Source of the DNA: CAZAOA01 sp964486765 | GTDB lineage: Bacteria > Patescibacteriota > UBA1384 > XYA2-FULL-43-10 | Direction: 5' to 3' | DNA: 45,564 nt | Assembly: GCA_964486765.1 (NCBI GenBank) | Contig: CAZAOA010000007.1 | Span: forward strand, 1-45,564 | Shown: piece by piece, positions 22,000-30,132 of the stretch | Numbering within the stretch: the stretch's first letter is position 1 | Layout of the letters: the number at the start of each line of letters is the position of its first letter | Program-made: the position numbers and the translations under genes | Notes under the pieces: generated by a model | Databases searched by the model: none | Seen by the model: only the letters and a program-made list of their open reading frames with translations | What the model was told of the DNA's origin: nothing

Positions 22000-23874
22000 C
22001 TAATCCTTCAAAACTTTTATAAACACATCAGACGGAATTTGGACTTTTCCCATCTGTTTTAGCCTCTTTTTTCCTTTTTTCTGCTTATCTAAAAGCTTGT
22101 TTTTTCTAGTTACATCTCCACCATAGAGTCCTGCAGTCACATCTTTTCGAAGCGGAGATATTCGAGACGAAGCGATAACTCTTCCTCCGATCGCTGCCTG
22201 AAGTTTTACCTCAAAATTTTGTTTTGGAATAAGTTCTTTCAATTTTTCAACAATTCGCCGTCCCTCTGTTTGGGATTTGGATTTATGAATCACAAAACTT
22301 AGAGCATCTATTCGCTCCTCCGCTATCAAAATATCTACTCTATTTAGATCCGCCTCTTTATAATCTGCCATCTCGTAGTTTAGTGATGCATAGCCCTTTG
22401 AGATTGATTTAAGTTTGTCGTAGTAGTCAACGATCAGTTCAGCTAAAGGTATCTGATAATGCAAGATCGCCCTATCATTTTCCATATATTCAGTGTTGGT
22501 ATATACCCCTCGTTTTTGTTGACTCAAATCCATTATTGAGCCAATGTACTCTTTCGGAGCTATAACCTCAATTTTCGCCCAAGGCTCTTTCAAAGTTTCA
22601 CCTTGTCTTTGTTCAAAGTCCGAAGCTTTTTCAACCTCCCGCTCGTTTCCTTTATTATCTACTATCTTATAAATTACTGTCGGTGAAGTTATTACCAGAT
22701 CCAAATCAAATTCTCGCTCTAAGCGCTCTCTTATGATATCCAAATGAAGCAGTCCCAAAAATCCACAGCGAAAACCGAAGCCAAGCATGTCGGATCGTTC
22801 AGATTCATAAAAAAGGGAGGAGTCATTCAATTTCAATTTTTCGATCGCATCCTTTAGCTCCGGATAGTCACTTCCATCAGAACAAAATATTGAAGCATAC
22901 ACATATGGTGTAACTTTTTTATAGCCGGGGAGGGGAGATACAGCTTGCGCATTTTTCAAAGTTATCGTATCTCCAACTTGCGCTTCAGACACCTCTTTAA
23001 AACCGGTAACTACATAGCCAATCTCCCCCTCAAAGAGGGGAGAGTGAGGAGTCATTTTTGGATTCAATGTTCCAACCTCCTCCGCTCTACAGCTACTTTT
23101 TGTCTGCATTAAAAGTAGATCATCATTCTTTTTTATCTGACCTGAAAAAACCCTAACGTAAGAAACCACTCCCCTGTAGCTATCAAAAATTGAGTCAAAG
23201 ATTAGTGCTCTAGTTTCATCACTCTCCTCTTTTTTCGGGGCAGGGATATTTTTTACAATACTTTGCAGAAGCTCTATTACTCCCTCTCCAGTTTTTGCAG
23301 AAACCTCCAAAATCTCTTCTTCCTTGCAACCTAAAAGTGAGACGATCTCTTTTTTTACCTCATGGGGTCTTGCTGCAGGAAGATCAATTTTATTTAGAAC
23401 TGGGATGATGGTCAAATCGTGCTCTATGGCAGCATAAAGTGTTGAGAGAGTTTGTGCTTCTATCCCTTGAGATGCATCAACCAGTAAAATTGCTCCCTCT
23501 ACTGCAGCCAATGAGCGTGAAACTTCGTAGGAAAAATCAACATGTCCAGGAGTGTCTATCAGATTAAGAACGAAACTAGTAGCTGGTAGCTGGTAGCTCG
23601 TACTAGGAGTTTCATTATTTGGAATTTTGGGATTTGATATTTTGTTTGAAATTTGTAATTTGTCATTTGAAATTTGTGGTCGCCAGACCATTGTAACCGG
23701 TGCTAGTTTTATAGTTATTCCTCGTTCTCTCTCCAAATCCATCTGATCGAGTAGCTGTTCTTTCATCTCCCGCTTTTCTACACTTCCAGTCACCTCTATA
23801 AGTCGGTCAGCCAAAGTGGACTTGCCGTGATCAATGTGAGCTATGATGCAAAAGTTACGTATATTGTTTTCCAT
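22000..23874 (-). CDS. lepA: Elongation factor 4 (LepA), with in-frame insertion
   Basis: 624 residues. GTPase motifs AHIDHGKST (G1), DTPGHVDF (G3), NKIDLP (G4) and SAKTGEGV; then domain II, the elongation-factor G-like domains and the LepA-specific C-terminus ending KVQIPSDVFIKVLKD. LepA binds ribosomes and promotes back-translocation or assists initiation/assembly. Normal length is about 600; here residues about 66-100 hold a low-complexity insert (QISNDKLQISNKISNPK..., STSYQLPATS) between the effector region and G3. The reading frame is intact, so it is probably tolerated. Single-gene unit on the minus strand. Confidence 0.95.
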   Translation of the reverse strand: MENNIRNFCIIAHIDHGKSTLADRLIEVTGSVEKREMKEQLLDQMDLERERGITIKLAPVTMVWRPQISNDKLQISNKISNPKIPNNETPSTSYQLPATSFVLNLIDTPGHVDFSYEVSRSLAAVEGAILLVDASQGIEAQTLSTLYAAIEHDLTIIPVLNKIDLPAARPHEVKKEIVSLLGCKEEEILEVSAKTGEGVIELLQSIVKNIPAPKKEESDETRALIFDSIFDSYRGVVSYVRVFSGQIKKNDDLLLMQTKSSCRAEEVGTLNPKMTPHSPLFEGEIGYVVTGFKEVSEAQVGDTITLKNAQAVSPLPGYKKVTPYVYASIFCSDGSDYPELKDAIEKLKLNDSSLFYESERSDMLGFGFRCGFLGLLHLDIIRERLEREFDLDLVITSPTVIYKIVDNKGNEREVEKASDFEQRQGETLKEPWAKIEVIAPKEYIGSIMDLSQQKRGVYTNTEYMENDRAILHYQIPLAELIVDYYDKLKSISKGYASLNYEMADYKEADLNRVDILIAEERIDALSFVIHKSKSQTEGRRIVEKLKELIPKQNFEVKLQAAIGGRVIASSRISPLRKDVTAGLYGGDVTRKNKLLDKQKKGKKRLKQMGKVQIPSDVFIKVLKD

Positions 23875-23883
23875 GTTTTGTCA

Positions 23884-23902
23884 TCCTGAATTTAATTCAG
23901 GA
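23884..23902. repeat. Intergenic palindrome upstream of lepA
   Basis: TCCTGAATT-T-AATTCAGGA, 9-bp arms, preceded by GTCA. A common type of bacterial intergenic palindrome; it sits 10 bp upstream of the lepA start, in its leader. Confidence 0.6.
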
Positions 23903-23989
23903 TCCAGTTACGATACTTCAACGAATAAATCTTACCACGTTCACGACTATATTTCTAGTGCCAATATTTGAACGGTACCAAATACAAGT

Positions 23990-24018
23990 TAACATATACT
24001 GCTATATTTGATATAAAT
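23990..24018 (+). promoter_or_regulatory. Promoter of the paralogous small-gene pair
   Basis: TTAACA (23990-23995), 17 bp ending in TTGA, TATAAA (24013-24018). It resembles the five small-RNA promoters downstream (TTTACA, 17 bp ending in TGA, TAATAT). The leader of about 115 nt holds a hairpin TCATCAT-GT-ATGATGA (24066-24081). Confidence 0.55.
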
Positions 24019-24139
24019 TCATTGAGTAGCAAATCCAGAAATCGGGACTTCCATGACACAGATATTCATCATGTATGATGATTAGCCCTGAAACTTGGGT
24101 GACGTAATCCAACAACCCACAGAAAACGAGGTGAGTCGG

Positions 24140-24349
24140 ATGAGTACCAGAATAAACCTTGGAAGGCATGTGCCTGCGCCGGACACGACTGCACCTGTCC
24201 GAGCAAAAGTAACCGCAAGAAGGGTGATGATGGCTTTTCTCCCTGACGATTGGACACTCGAGGGCACGGTCATTCGTGACGGTAAGGGCACTATCATCAC
24301 AGATGATGTCGCCATCAAACTCGCGACGGAAAAAGGGTACAGAGAGTAG
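24140..24349 (+). CDS. Small GC-rich protein of unknown function, paralogue 1
   Basis: 69 residues, MSTRINLGRHVPAPDTTAP... ending LATEKGYRE. The start at 24140 follows GAGGTGAG by 4 nt. Its last 35 residues match the next gene: G-x-G-x-I-(S/T)-D-(D/E)-x-A-I-K-x-A-x-E-x-G-Y-x-E. The 40 bp before the start also match (AATCCAACAACCC...GGTGAG). The pair is more GC-rich than its surroundings and ends in a terminator just before the small-RNA array. No known family. Confidence 0.6.
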   Translation: MSTRINLGRHVPAPDTTAPVRAKVTARRVMMAFLPDDWTLEGTVIRDGKGTIITDDVAIKLATEKGYRE

Positions 24350-24427
24350 CTTTGCGCGCTTATCTCACCAGCCTGATAACTCGGGCGAACAAATCCAACA
24401 ACCCCACAAAAAGAAAAGGTGAGACAG

Positions 24428-24676
24428 ATGGATTTCAGAGTAGGCCTTTGGTGGAGAACTGTACTTGCGCGGTTGAGGGCTAAACCTGTCCCAGTCGAAC
24501 TAACACAGGCTGAGAGGGAGGAGCTACTACCTCATGTCCCTGAATGTATCAAACTCGGCAATGATGGGTTCTACATGGTCTGTGGTGAGGGACTCATCTC
24601 AGATGAGCAAGCCATCAAGGCCGCGGTGGAAGTAGGGTACACTGAACGATTTCGCGACCGTCTCCAAGCCCGATAA
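24428..24676 (+). CDS. Small GC-rich protein of unknown function, paralogue 2
   Basis: 82 residues from the ATG at 24428, chosen by analogy with the first copy (AAGGTGAG 4 nt upstream; a GTG 9 bp earlier is possible). MDFRVGLWWRTVLARLR..., a stretch VELTQAEREELLPHVPE, then GEGLISDEQAIKAAVEVGYTERF. The C-terminal half is paralogous to the gene before it. After each gene comes GATAACTCGGGCGA; here CCCGA-TAAC-TCGGG can form a hairpin. Conserved coding and leader across both copies argue that they are real genes. Confidence 0.6.
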   Translation: MDFRVGLWWRTVLARLRAKPVPVELTQAEREELLPHVPECIKLGNDGFYMVCGEGLISDEQAIKAAVEVGYTERFRDRLQAR

Positions 24677-24697
24677 CTCGGGCGATGAACCGATATG

Positions 24698-24720
24698 AGG
24701 GCCCTCTGCAAGAGGGTCCT
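24698..24720 (+). terminator. Terminator of the paralogous small-gene pair
   Basis: AGGGCCCTCT (24698-24707) / AGAGGGTCCT (24711-24720) with a GCA loop, followed by TTCGCATTTT. Confidence 0.8.
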
Positions 24721-24737
24721 TTCGCATTTTACAACTA

Positions 24738-24841
24738 TTGACACTAGACCAAATACTTGATAGTATAAAACCATGCGGCACGGCCCCCATGACCTGCCAC
24801 AGTATCGCCCCCAGGTTGGCTCCCACCGACCTGGGGTTTTC
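24738..24841 (+). ncRNA. Tandem small-RNA array, unit 1
   Basis: Promoter TTGACA (24738-24743), 17 bp, TAGTAT (24761-24766). Transcript expected from about 24773. 5' stem GCGGCA (24775-24780) / TGCCAC (24795-24800), one mismatch, with a C-rich loop (GGCCCCCATG). Terminator CCCCAGGT (24809-24816) / ACCTGGGG (24829-24836), then TTTT. The RNA would be about 70 nt with no coding frame of note. Trailing spacer is of the CGCTCTCATAAC type, shared with unit 3. Confidence 0.7.
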
Positions 24842-24892
24842 GTTGAAACAAATATATCGCTCTCATAACATTTAATTCTTAATTTTCATTTA

Positions 24893-25010
24893 TTTACATA
24901 CAATCTAATATCTGATAGTATAATTTCAAGTGGTATAGACCGCCCCAGGCCTTGCCACCTGTCCTACACCGCCCCCAGGCTGACATAGCTGCCAGCCTGG
25001 GGGACATTTA
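24893..25010 (+). ncRNA. Tandem small-RNA array, unit 2
   Basis: Promoter TTTACA (24893-24898), 17 bp, TAGTAT (24916-24921). 5' stem GTGG (24930-24933) / CCAC (24955-24958) enclosing GACCGCCCCAGGCC. Terminator CCCCCAGGCTG (24972-24982) / CAGCCTGGGGG (24993-25003). Trailing spacer AAAATATCTTTGCACTCATAG is identical to that of unit 4. Confidence 0.7.
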
Positions 25011-25061
25011 TTATAAAAAATATCTTTGCACTCATAGTACTGTATTTCCAACTATCTCTTA

Positions 25062-25181
25062 TTTACACATAATTAGGTCTATGGTAATATAACCACGTGG
25101 CGGTCGTCTTTAAGACGACTAAGCCACATAGCCCCCACCCCCAGGCTGACTCCCATCAGCCTGGGAATTTTATTGTAACGA
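25062..25181 (+). ncRNA. Tandem small-RNA array, unit 3
   Basis: Promoter TTTACA (25062-25067), 17 bp, TAATAT (25085-25090). 5' stem GTGGC (25097-25101) / GCCAC (25133-25137) enclosing a perfect inner stem GTCGTC-TTTAA-GACGAC. Terminator CCCAGGCTGA (25150-25159) / TCAGCCTGGG (25166-25175), then AATTTT. The inner loop here is not C-rich, unlike the other units. Confidence 0.7.
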
Positions 25182-25222
25182 ATATCCCGCTCTCATAACT
25201 CATATTTACAATATTTCATAAT

Positions 25223-25335
25223 TTTACACACGATCAAATACCTGATAATATAAACACGTGGTAAGGTGCCCCCGCGCCTGCCACAAATCCGTTGCCCCCA
25301 GGTTGATGCGCCAGTCGACCTGGGGGGCTGTTATT
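25223..25335 (+). ncRNA. Tandem small-RNA array, unit 4
   Basis: Promoter TTTACA (25223-25228), 17 bp, TAATAT (25246-25251). 5' stem GTGG (25258-25261) / CCAC (25281-25284) with inner AGGTG-CCCCCG-CGCCT. Terminator CCCCAGGTTGA / TCGACCTGGGG (within 25295-25326). Its promoter region is identical to that of unit 5 over about 33 bp, so these two are the youngest duplicates. Confidence 0.7.
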
Positions 25336-25384
25336 GTAAAAAATATCTTTGCACTCATAGCATTTATTTATCATTTTTCATTTA

Positions 25385-25495
25385 TTTACACACGATCAAA
25401 TACCTGATAATATAAACACGTGGCATGCTCCGGGATGTGCCACACAGTCGCCCCTTAGGTCGGTCCTTGTCCACCGGCCTAGGGGGATTCTTTTG
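25385..25495 (+). ncRNA. Tandem small-RNA array, unit 5
   Basis: Promoter TTTACA (25385-25390), 17 bp, TAATAT (25408-25413). 5' stem GTGGCA (25420-25425) / TGCCAC (25438-25443). Terminator CCCCTTAGGTCGGT (25451-25464) / ACCGGCCTAGGGGG (25473-25486), 14 pairs with two G-T, then a T-rich tract. Compared with units 1-4 the terminator stem has changed on both sides together. Confidence 0.7.
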
Positions 25496-25757
25496 TATCG
25501 GATACCTTTGCTTCCACAGAATTATAATCTCAACTCACACTTTCCCGCATTTCCACAATTTATACTTGATCTAGTATTCGATTATTCGATCCAATGCTTG
25601 GTCATGCTCTCTACTCTCTAACTCTTGATATATAAACCTGATGATTATTGCACGACCGCGCAAAAAACATCATGTTTTTAATTTATGTACAGTTTCAGAT
25701 GAGAGTTATAAATTGTGATATAATTGATATAATAACATGTTCTAAAAATGAGGGGCG
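25496..25757 (+). other. Intergenic stretch after the small-RNA array
   Basis: It holds a degenerate palindrome (25639-25672, listed) and two TATAAT hexamers close before the next gene (about 25715-25735), a likely promoter. The stretch around 25550-25580 (CACAATTTATACTTGATCTAGTAT) may be a decayed sixth array promoter. Confidence 0.35.
25639..25672. repeat. 34-bp palindrome, degenerate copy
   Basis: TGATGATTATTGCACG (25639-25654), AC, CGCGCAAAAAACATCA (25657-25672). Related to the perfect copies at 30133 and 30850; the centre reads in the opposite orientation (CGACCGCG instead of CGCGGTCG). Confidence 0.6.
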
Positions 25758-26207
25758 ATGACATTTAAATTTACAAAATTGTGGATGGTTATAGTAGCTA
25801 TTATTTTGCTGATTGTTGTCGGTGTATGGTTCTCTTACAATTACTTTCAGAAAGTTAGTTGCAAGGTGCCAGGAGTAAAATACGAGATTATTGCATTGTC
25901 GGAAACTAGCATAAATTCTGTTGCTTGGGTTTACTTAGATAAGGACGATGCGACAAAAGACAATATTGAAAAAATAACTCAATGTGTCATCGATAAAAAT
26001 TTTCAAGAAGAGCAGTATATAGGAATCGAGTTTTGGGATAGTAAAGAGTCTGCCCTTTGGAAAAAAGACGGCGATTTGACAGATATCAACTTAGCCCAAC
26101 AACACTTCGAGCACTATATAGGGATGGTAGATACTTTCGGTTGGATCTTCGGAGCCGGTCTAAATTACACAGAGTTAGATATGTTGAAGTTAAATATAGA
26201 ACAATAA
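25758..26207 (+). CDS. Membrane-anchored protein of unknown function
   Basis: 149 residues. One N-terminal membrane span (LWMVIVAIILLIVVGVWFSY), then an outer part of about 120 residues with two cysteines (KVSCKVPG, ITQCVIDK) that could pair. Mixed alpha/beta pattern; no family recognised. Ribosome site AGGGG lies 3-4 nt before the ATG. Followed 46 bp on by another small membrane protein on the same strand, so the two are likely co-transcribed. Confidence 0.7.
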   Translation: MTFKFTKLWMVIVAIILLIVVGVWFSYNYFQKVSCKVPGVKYEIIALSETSINSVAWVYLDKDDATKDNIEKITQCVIDKNFQEEQYIGIEFWDSKESALWKKDGDLTDINLAQQHFEHYIGMVDTFGWIFGAGLNYTELDMLKLNIEQ

Positions 26208-26253
26208 TTGATGAAAAAACCCGCTCGAACTTTGAGTTGGGCAAGGAGGGAAA

Positions 26254-26502
26254 ATGGCAAAGGGAAAAGATAATGATGGTAATAGTAAAATATGGTTTGT
26301 ACTGTCACTGGTATTGTACTTGATTGCAATTTTGGGTTGGTTTTTTTCAGTAGGTTTATATTTATGGATAGGGTTAATCCCAGTAGTCATAACTACACTT
26401 TATTTCAAGAAATACTCGAAGCCGTTTCAAAACGTTGCAGTGGTTTTCCTTGTATTATTTATTCTCTTTTTTCTACTTCAACTATTTGCATCTTTCAGCT
26501 AA
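26254..26502 (+). CDS. Small membrane protein (82 aa)
   Basis: Charged N-terminus (MAKGKDNDGNSK) and two to three membrane spans (IWFVLSLVLYLIAILGWFF, GLYLWIGLIPVVITTLYF, VAVVFLVLFILFFLLQLFA). A good ribosome site AAGGAGG lies 4 nt before the ATG. No family recognised. It runs tail-to-tail into the large PQQ/PHP gene, 8 bp away. Confidence 0.7.
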   Translation: MAKGKDNDGNSKIWFVLSLVLYLIAILGWFFSVGLYLWIGLIPVVITTLYFKKYSKPFQNVAVVFLVLFILFFLLQLFASFS

Positions 26503-26510
26503 ATATAATG

Positions 26511-29500
26511 CTACCTCATTAAATAGTTTAATCCATTTAAAAAGACATTATATCCATAATCATCAATCTTAGGTTTGGGTTTTTTGTTTTTATTTGCAAT
26601 ATACCTAATAGCACTTTTCAACAATCTGTCTTTTGGCTTGTCCATCCCAAATTTTTCAAAGATCTGTGCTATATATAACCTGCAATTTATCGAACTGTAG
26701 GTCTGTCTTCTAGTTATGTGACCCTCTTTATACAAAAGTTTAGCAACCTTTCTCATATTGGCTATCGTTGTAACAACATTTATCTCTTTATTTTCAACCA
26801 ATTTATCGTTATGAAAAAGCTCAACCAGATGCTTCCCAAGCCCTATGTCGTATGCTCGAATACTACTATTATTTTCTACTACATTCCCGTCTAGTTTTAT
26901 GACAGTATTCTCGCTCTCTGGGGAATAACCAATGGTAATATTTTGTGAGTAAAGAAAACTTGTCAAAACTGGGGAGGTTATTTCAGGCAGTTCTAACTCC
27001 CCAACTGTTACATCGGCTTTAACTTCAACGTTGTTCCCTTTTACATCTACCAAAACAACTTGTAGTTCATGTTCTCCATCGACTATCTGATCCCAATCAA
27101 TCTCAAATGAAAAATTGTTATTCACAATTGTAGTTTCACCAATGTAAAAATCGTCGATGGATACACTTATCAAGTCAACGTTTTCAATGCTTGAAAATGT
27201 TCCAGACAAAGCTCTAATACCGATCATATTTTCTCCGTTTGTTGGAGAATTTAGAGTTATCTTTGGCGTAACAAAAATAGAGTTAACGATTGAAAAGTCG
27301 TATTCTTTTTCTGTAGTATTACCAGAGGCATCTTCTGCAGAAATCTGCAATTTGTGATCGCCATTTGAAAAATCATTGGTGTCGAAGACTGCAATCCAGC
27401 CATCATCTGGATCAGAATCAGTTGCAATGAGTTTACTATCGATCGCAAAACCAGTCGAAAAAACTGCATTGTTATCAGTTGCATTTAGTTCAATGTTTAT
27501 TTCTCCTTCGAGATTATCTAAAACTGTTGGAGATACAAGATCTACACTTGGCGCTTCTGTATCCTCCGGTTGATCTGCACTCAAAGTATAAAGTGAGAAG
27601 TGATCAAGTTTTGCAGAGACTATCTTTTTTACTTTATCGATAAAGCTAGGAACTTTTATCCACTTGCTCAATCCACCATCATAAGTATAAATCGAAAGAT
27701 TGTCCTCGTTGGTTAGTATGTTTCTGTCTTTGTAACTTATGAAAAGTTCTGTACCATCGTATACATCGCCATCTGTTTGGAAAGAATAGGTTGGGGACAA
27801 ATAGCCTTGAGGAGGGGAAGAGTCTGGAGTTTGGTTAAATCCTAATGTATTTGCAGTTACAGTTGAGGTAGTATTGGATAACAAAAACGCTTGATTCAAA
27901 TTGATAATGTGTTTTCCTTGAGTTACTGGTTCTTTCGTCTCGGATTTTTTTACCATAACCGCTTGAGTCCAGGCCTTTTTGCCGGTACTTTTATCAATGA
28001 TCTTTGCACGAACGTATTTTTCATCACCTACTATCTGGTACGTGGCAACGGATGTGTCGGATATTTTTTCAAGTGTCTTCCCACCTTTACCAATGAATTC
28101 GAAACTACTTGGGTCTGTAGTGGTAACAGACAAAAGGTCACCGGTTATGCTTATTATTTCAATTCTCGGTCCGTCCGACCCTTGTGTAGCATAAAAATTG
28201 CCTGATTTTAAGTTTTTCATGATGCTTTCTTGCGATAGATCTTCTGACAAAACAACTACTGTAGCACCATCGAAACCATTATTTCCTGGTGTATAGTCAT
28301 CTCCAGCAGTTAAGAATTTCTGAATACCTCTTTCAAGCAAGTAATCAATATCATCAAAAGCATATGCATCTGGAATTAGTGACTTATAAACAGATCTATT
28401 GTAAGCCTCAATAAAATAATCTCCTTTTGCGTCAAGTAAATTCGATTTGAAATACGGATACACCCATGAATCAGGATGTGCCAGAATAGGTATTCCGTTT
28501 TGCATAAAGATATCATCTATTCTTGGTTGTAGATCTTGATTTTCGTTTATCGGATTTTCAATCCCAATTGCGAGAATGTGCTTTTTCAGATAGCCCTGGG
28601 TATCTTCCTCCGAATTAATATGCATTATCCCATTAACTCCAGGATCCGGAGTTACTTCATTATGCTCAGTTAAAGCAATAAAATCATAACCTGCATCACG
28701 ATATTTTTCTTCTGTAAATGCTGGCGAAGCTCCACCATTCCAAATTTTATTCCACAATACTAAATCCGGCTTCCAGTGCGCATGTAACTGCCCCAAATAC
28801 TGATTCATTCCCTCCGTATTGTACGGACTCGTTATCTCAATCGTCCCTTCACTCTGATCGGAAACATCAAGCTCAGACATATTTAAAATGTGTATCTTCG
28901 GATTACTATCATCGTAATCCCTTAGGACAAACCTACCATCAGAATAAGCAATATAATTGACCCAGCCTGACCCAATATCAAATGATTTACTCTCATTAGT
29001 CTCCAAATTCCTGCCCCAAACACTTCCATCACTAGCACCACCATATATAACCCCATTCACAACTACTGGAGAAGATGTAAACCGTTTTCCATCCAAAACC
29101 TTCTCGTAAGATATATCTCCATTTAACATCTGAGGGAGAATTTCATTTAATATACCTACAAAAACTCCTGAAAATGAGTAAATTCTTTCCCCATATTTGA
29201 CAAAACCAGTATTTACTGTGAAGTTTCTGAAAAAATACTGTTCACCAGTTTCAGAATTATATGCACACATTTTCTCGCTCTGAGACGATATATAAATCGC
29301 TCCTTCTTTCTCATCTAACATTGCATGGGGATGATTTCCTAGGCATGTTTTAGATGTCCAAACCCAAGAAAACGTATTTTTGTTGTATGCCTTTATATGG
29401 GTATGTGCCCCACGACTTCCATTGATTAGATAAAAATTATACTGGTCAAATACTATATCAAACACATATCGCATATTATAATTTCCCAACGAAGATAGTA

Positions 29501-30053
29501 GTGATCTGTCATTTTTATTAAGCGCAATAAATGTGTTATCGGAGCCATATCTTGACTCCCAAGCAAATACTGTATTATTTTCAACTCTATAAACATAGGA
29601 CCAAATAATTTTCCTACCGCTTTCATCGACACCCCTTGACCAGATTTCAGAGCCGCTTTTAGAATCTAAACAAAATAATATATCAGATCCAAAATAAATT
29701 TTTCCGTCATCATAAACTATTCTTCGAATCTGAATTGGAAAACTCTTTTCCCAAACAATTCCTCCTGTTTTAAGAGAGATCGCAAGAAGTGTAGATTCTC
29801 CCGTACTACCTTTGTATTTGGCGACATATGTCATGCCACCACCAGTTACCGGCTCGGACCAAGTGCCGGGAGCCCCGATTTCGTAGGTTGTTTTAGTAAA
29901 GTCGTCAAAATCAAAAATCGGATCCATTACCATAGGATTCGATTGATTGTTGAATTTATATGTTGGCGACGAATCTAAAGAAGATATACTTGAAGGAAAT
30001 AAGAATACACCAAAAACAAACATTGCTAAACCAAGCCACTTCAAAATCTTCAC
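26511..30053 (-). CDS. Giant secreted protein: PQQ-like propeller, PHP domain, Ig-like domains
   Basis: 1180 residues from a GTG at 30053, chosen because a signal peptide (KILKWLGLAMFVFGVFLFPSS) begins there, GGAGG lies just upstream and a promoter lies at 30078-30107. Order: PQQ-like beta-propeller repeats (LLAISLKTGGIVWEKSF, FCLDSKSGSEIWSR, residues about 45-400); a PHP metallo-phosphoesterase domain (YLGQLHAHW, FIALTEHNE, ILAHPDSW, FLTAGDDYTP); two to three Ig-like domains (AEDASGNTTEKEYDF); and a helical C-terminal module of about 80 residues rich in Lys/Tyr. No membrane anchor is seen at the end. Probably a surface or secreted enzyme; target unknown. PHP metal ligands look intact. Confidence 0.8.
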   Translation of the reverse strand: MKILKWLGLAMFVFGVFLFPSSISSLDSSPTYKFNNQSNPMVMDPIFDFDDFTKTTYEIGAPGTWSEPVTGGGMTYVAKYKGSTGESTLLAISLKTGGIVWEKSFPIQIRRIVYDDGKIYFGSDILFCLDSKSGSEIWSRGVDESGRKIIWSYVYRVENNTVFAWESRYGSDNTFIALNKNDRSLLSSLGNYNMRYVFDIVFDQYNFYLINGSRGAHTHIKAYNKNTFSWVWTSKTCLGNHPHAMLDEKEGAIYISSQSEKMCAYNSETGEQYFFRNFTVNTGFVKYGERIYSFSGVFVGILNEILPQMLNGDISYEKVLDGKRFTSSPVVVNGVIYGGASDGSVWGRNLETNESKSFDIGSGWVNYIAYSDGRFVLRDYDDSNPKIHILNMSELDVSDQSEGTIEITSPYNTEGMNQYLGQLHAHWKPDLVLWNKIWNGGASPAFTEEKYRDAGYDFIALTEHNEVTPDPGVNGIMHINSEEDTQGYLKKHILAIGIENPINENQDLQPRIDDIFMQNGIPILAHPDSWVYPYFKSNLLDAKGDYFIEAYNRSVYKSLIPDAYAFDDIDYLLERGIQKFLTAGDDYTPGNNGFDGATVVVLSEDLSQESIMKNLKSGNFYATQGSDGPRIEIISITGDLLSVTTTDPSSFEFIGKGGKTLEKISDTSVATYQIVGDEKYVRAKIIDKSTGKKAWTQAVMVKKSETKEPVTQGKHIINLNQAFLLSNTTSTVTANTLGFNQTPDSSPPQGYLSPTYSFQTDGDVYDGTELFISYKDRNILTNEDNLSIYTYDGGLSKWIKVPSFIDKVKKIVSAKLDHFSLYTLSADQPEDTEAPSVDLVSPTVLDNLEGEINIELNATDNNAVFSTGFAIDSKLIATDSDPDDGWIAVFDTNDFSNGDHKLQISAEDASGNTTEKEYDFSIVNSIFVTPKITLNSPTNGENMIGIRALSGTFSSIENVDLISVSIDDFYIGETTIVNNNFSFEIDWDQIVDGEHELQVVLVDVKGNNVEVKADVTVGELELPEITSPVLTSFLYSQNITIGYSPESENTVIKLDGNVVENNSSIRAYDIGLGKHLVELFHNDKLVENKEINVVTTIANMRKVAKLLYKEGHITRRQTYSSINCRLYIAQIFEKFGMDKPKDRLLKSAIRYIANKNKKPKPKIDDYGYNVFLNGLNYLMR

Positions 30054-30077
30054 ATTCCTCCAATCATTATTTAACCA

Positions 30078-30107
30078 ATTATACCATACCACAATTCTCA
30101 ATTCCAA
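30078..30107 (-). promoter_or_regulatory. Promoter of the giant secreted-protein gene
   Basis: Minus strand: TTGGAA (30107-30102), 18 bp ending TATGG, TATAAT (30083-30078). The start codon lies 25 bp downstream. Confidence 0.6.
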
Positions 30108-30132
30108 AATATTATTACATACGATAGCAACA

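Noticed and set aside
24571..24826. Minus-strand frames over the second small GC-rich gene and array unit 1
   Set aside because: Antisense of a gene whose coding sequence and leader are conserved in a paralogue; they cross a terminator and a promoter.
24738..25495. CRISPR array
   Set aside because: Units are 155-169 bp with their own promoters and terminators, the conserved parts are not short direct repeats, and no cas1 or effector gene is present; the Cas2-like protein at 30230 is alone.
28718..28960. Plus-strand frames inside the giant PQQ/PHP gene (for example 27157, 27891, 28718)
   Set aside because: Antisense shadows of a long gene with clear domains.
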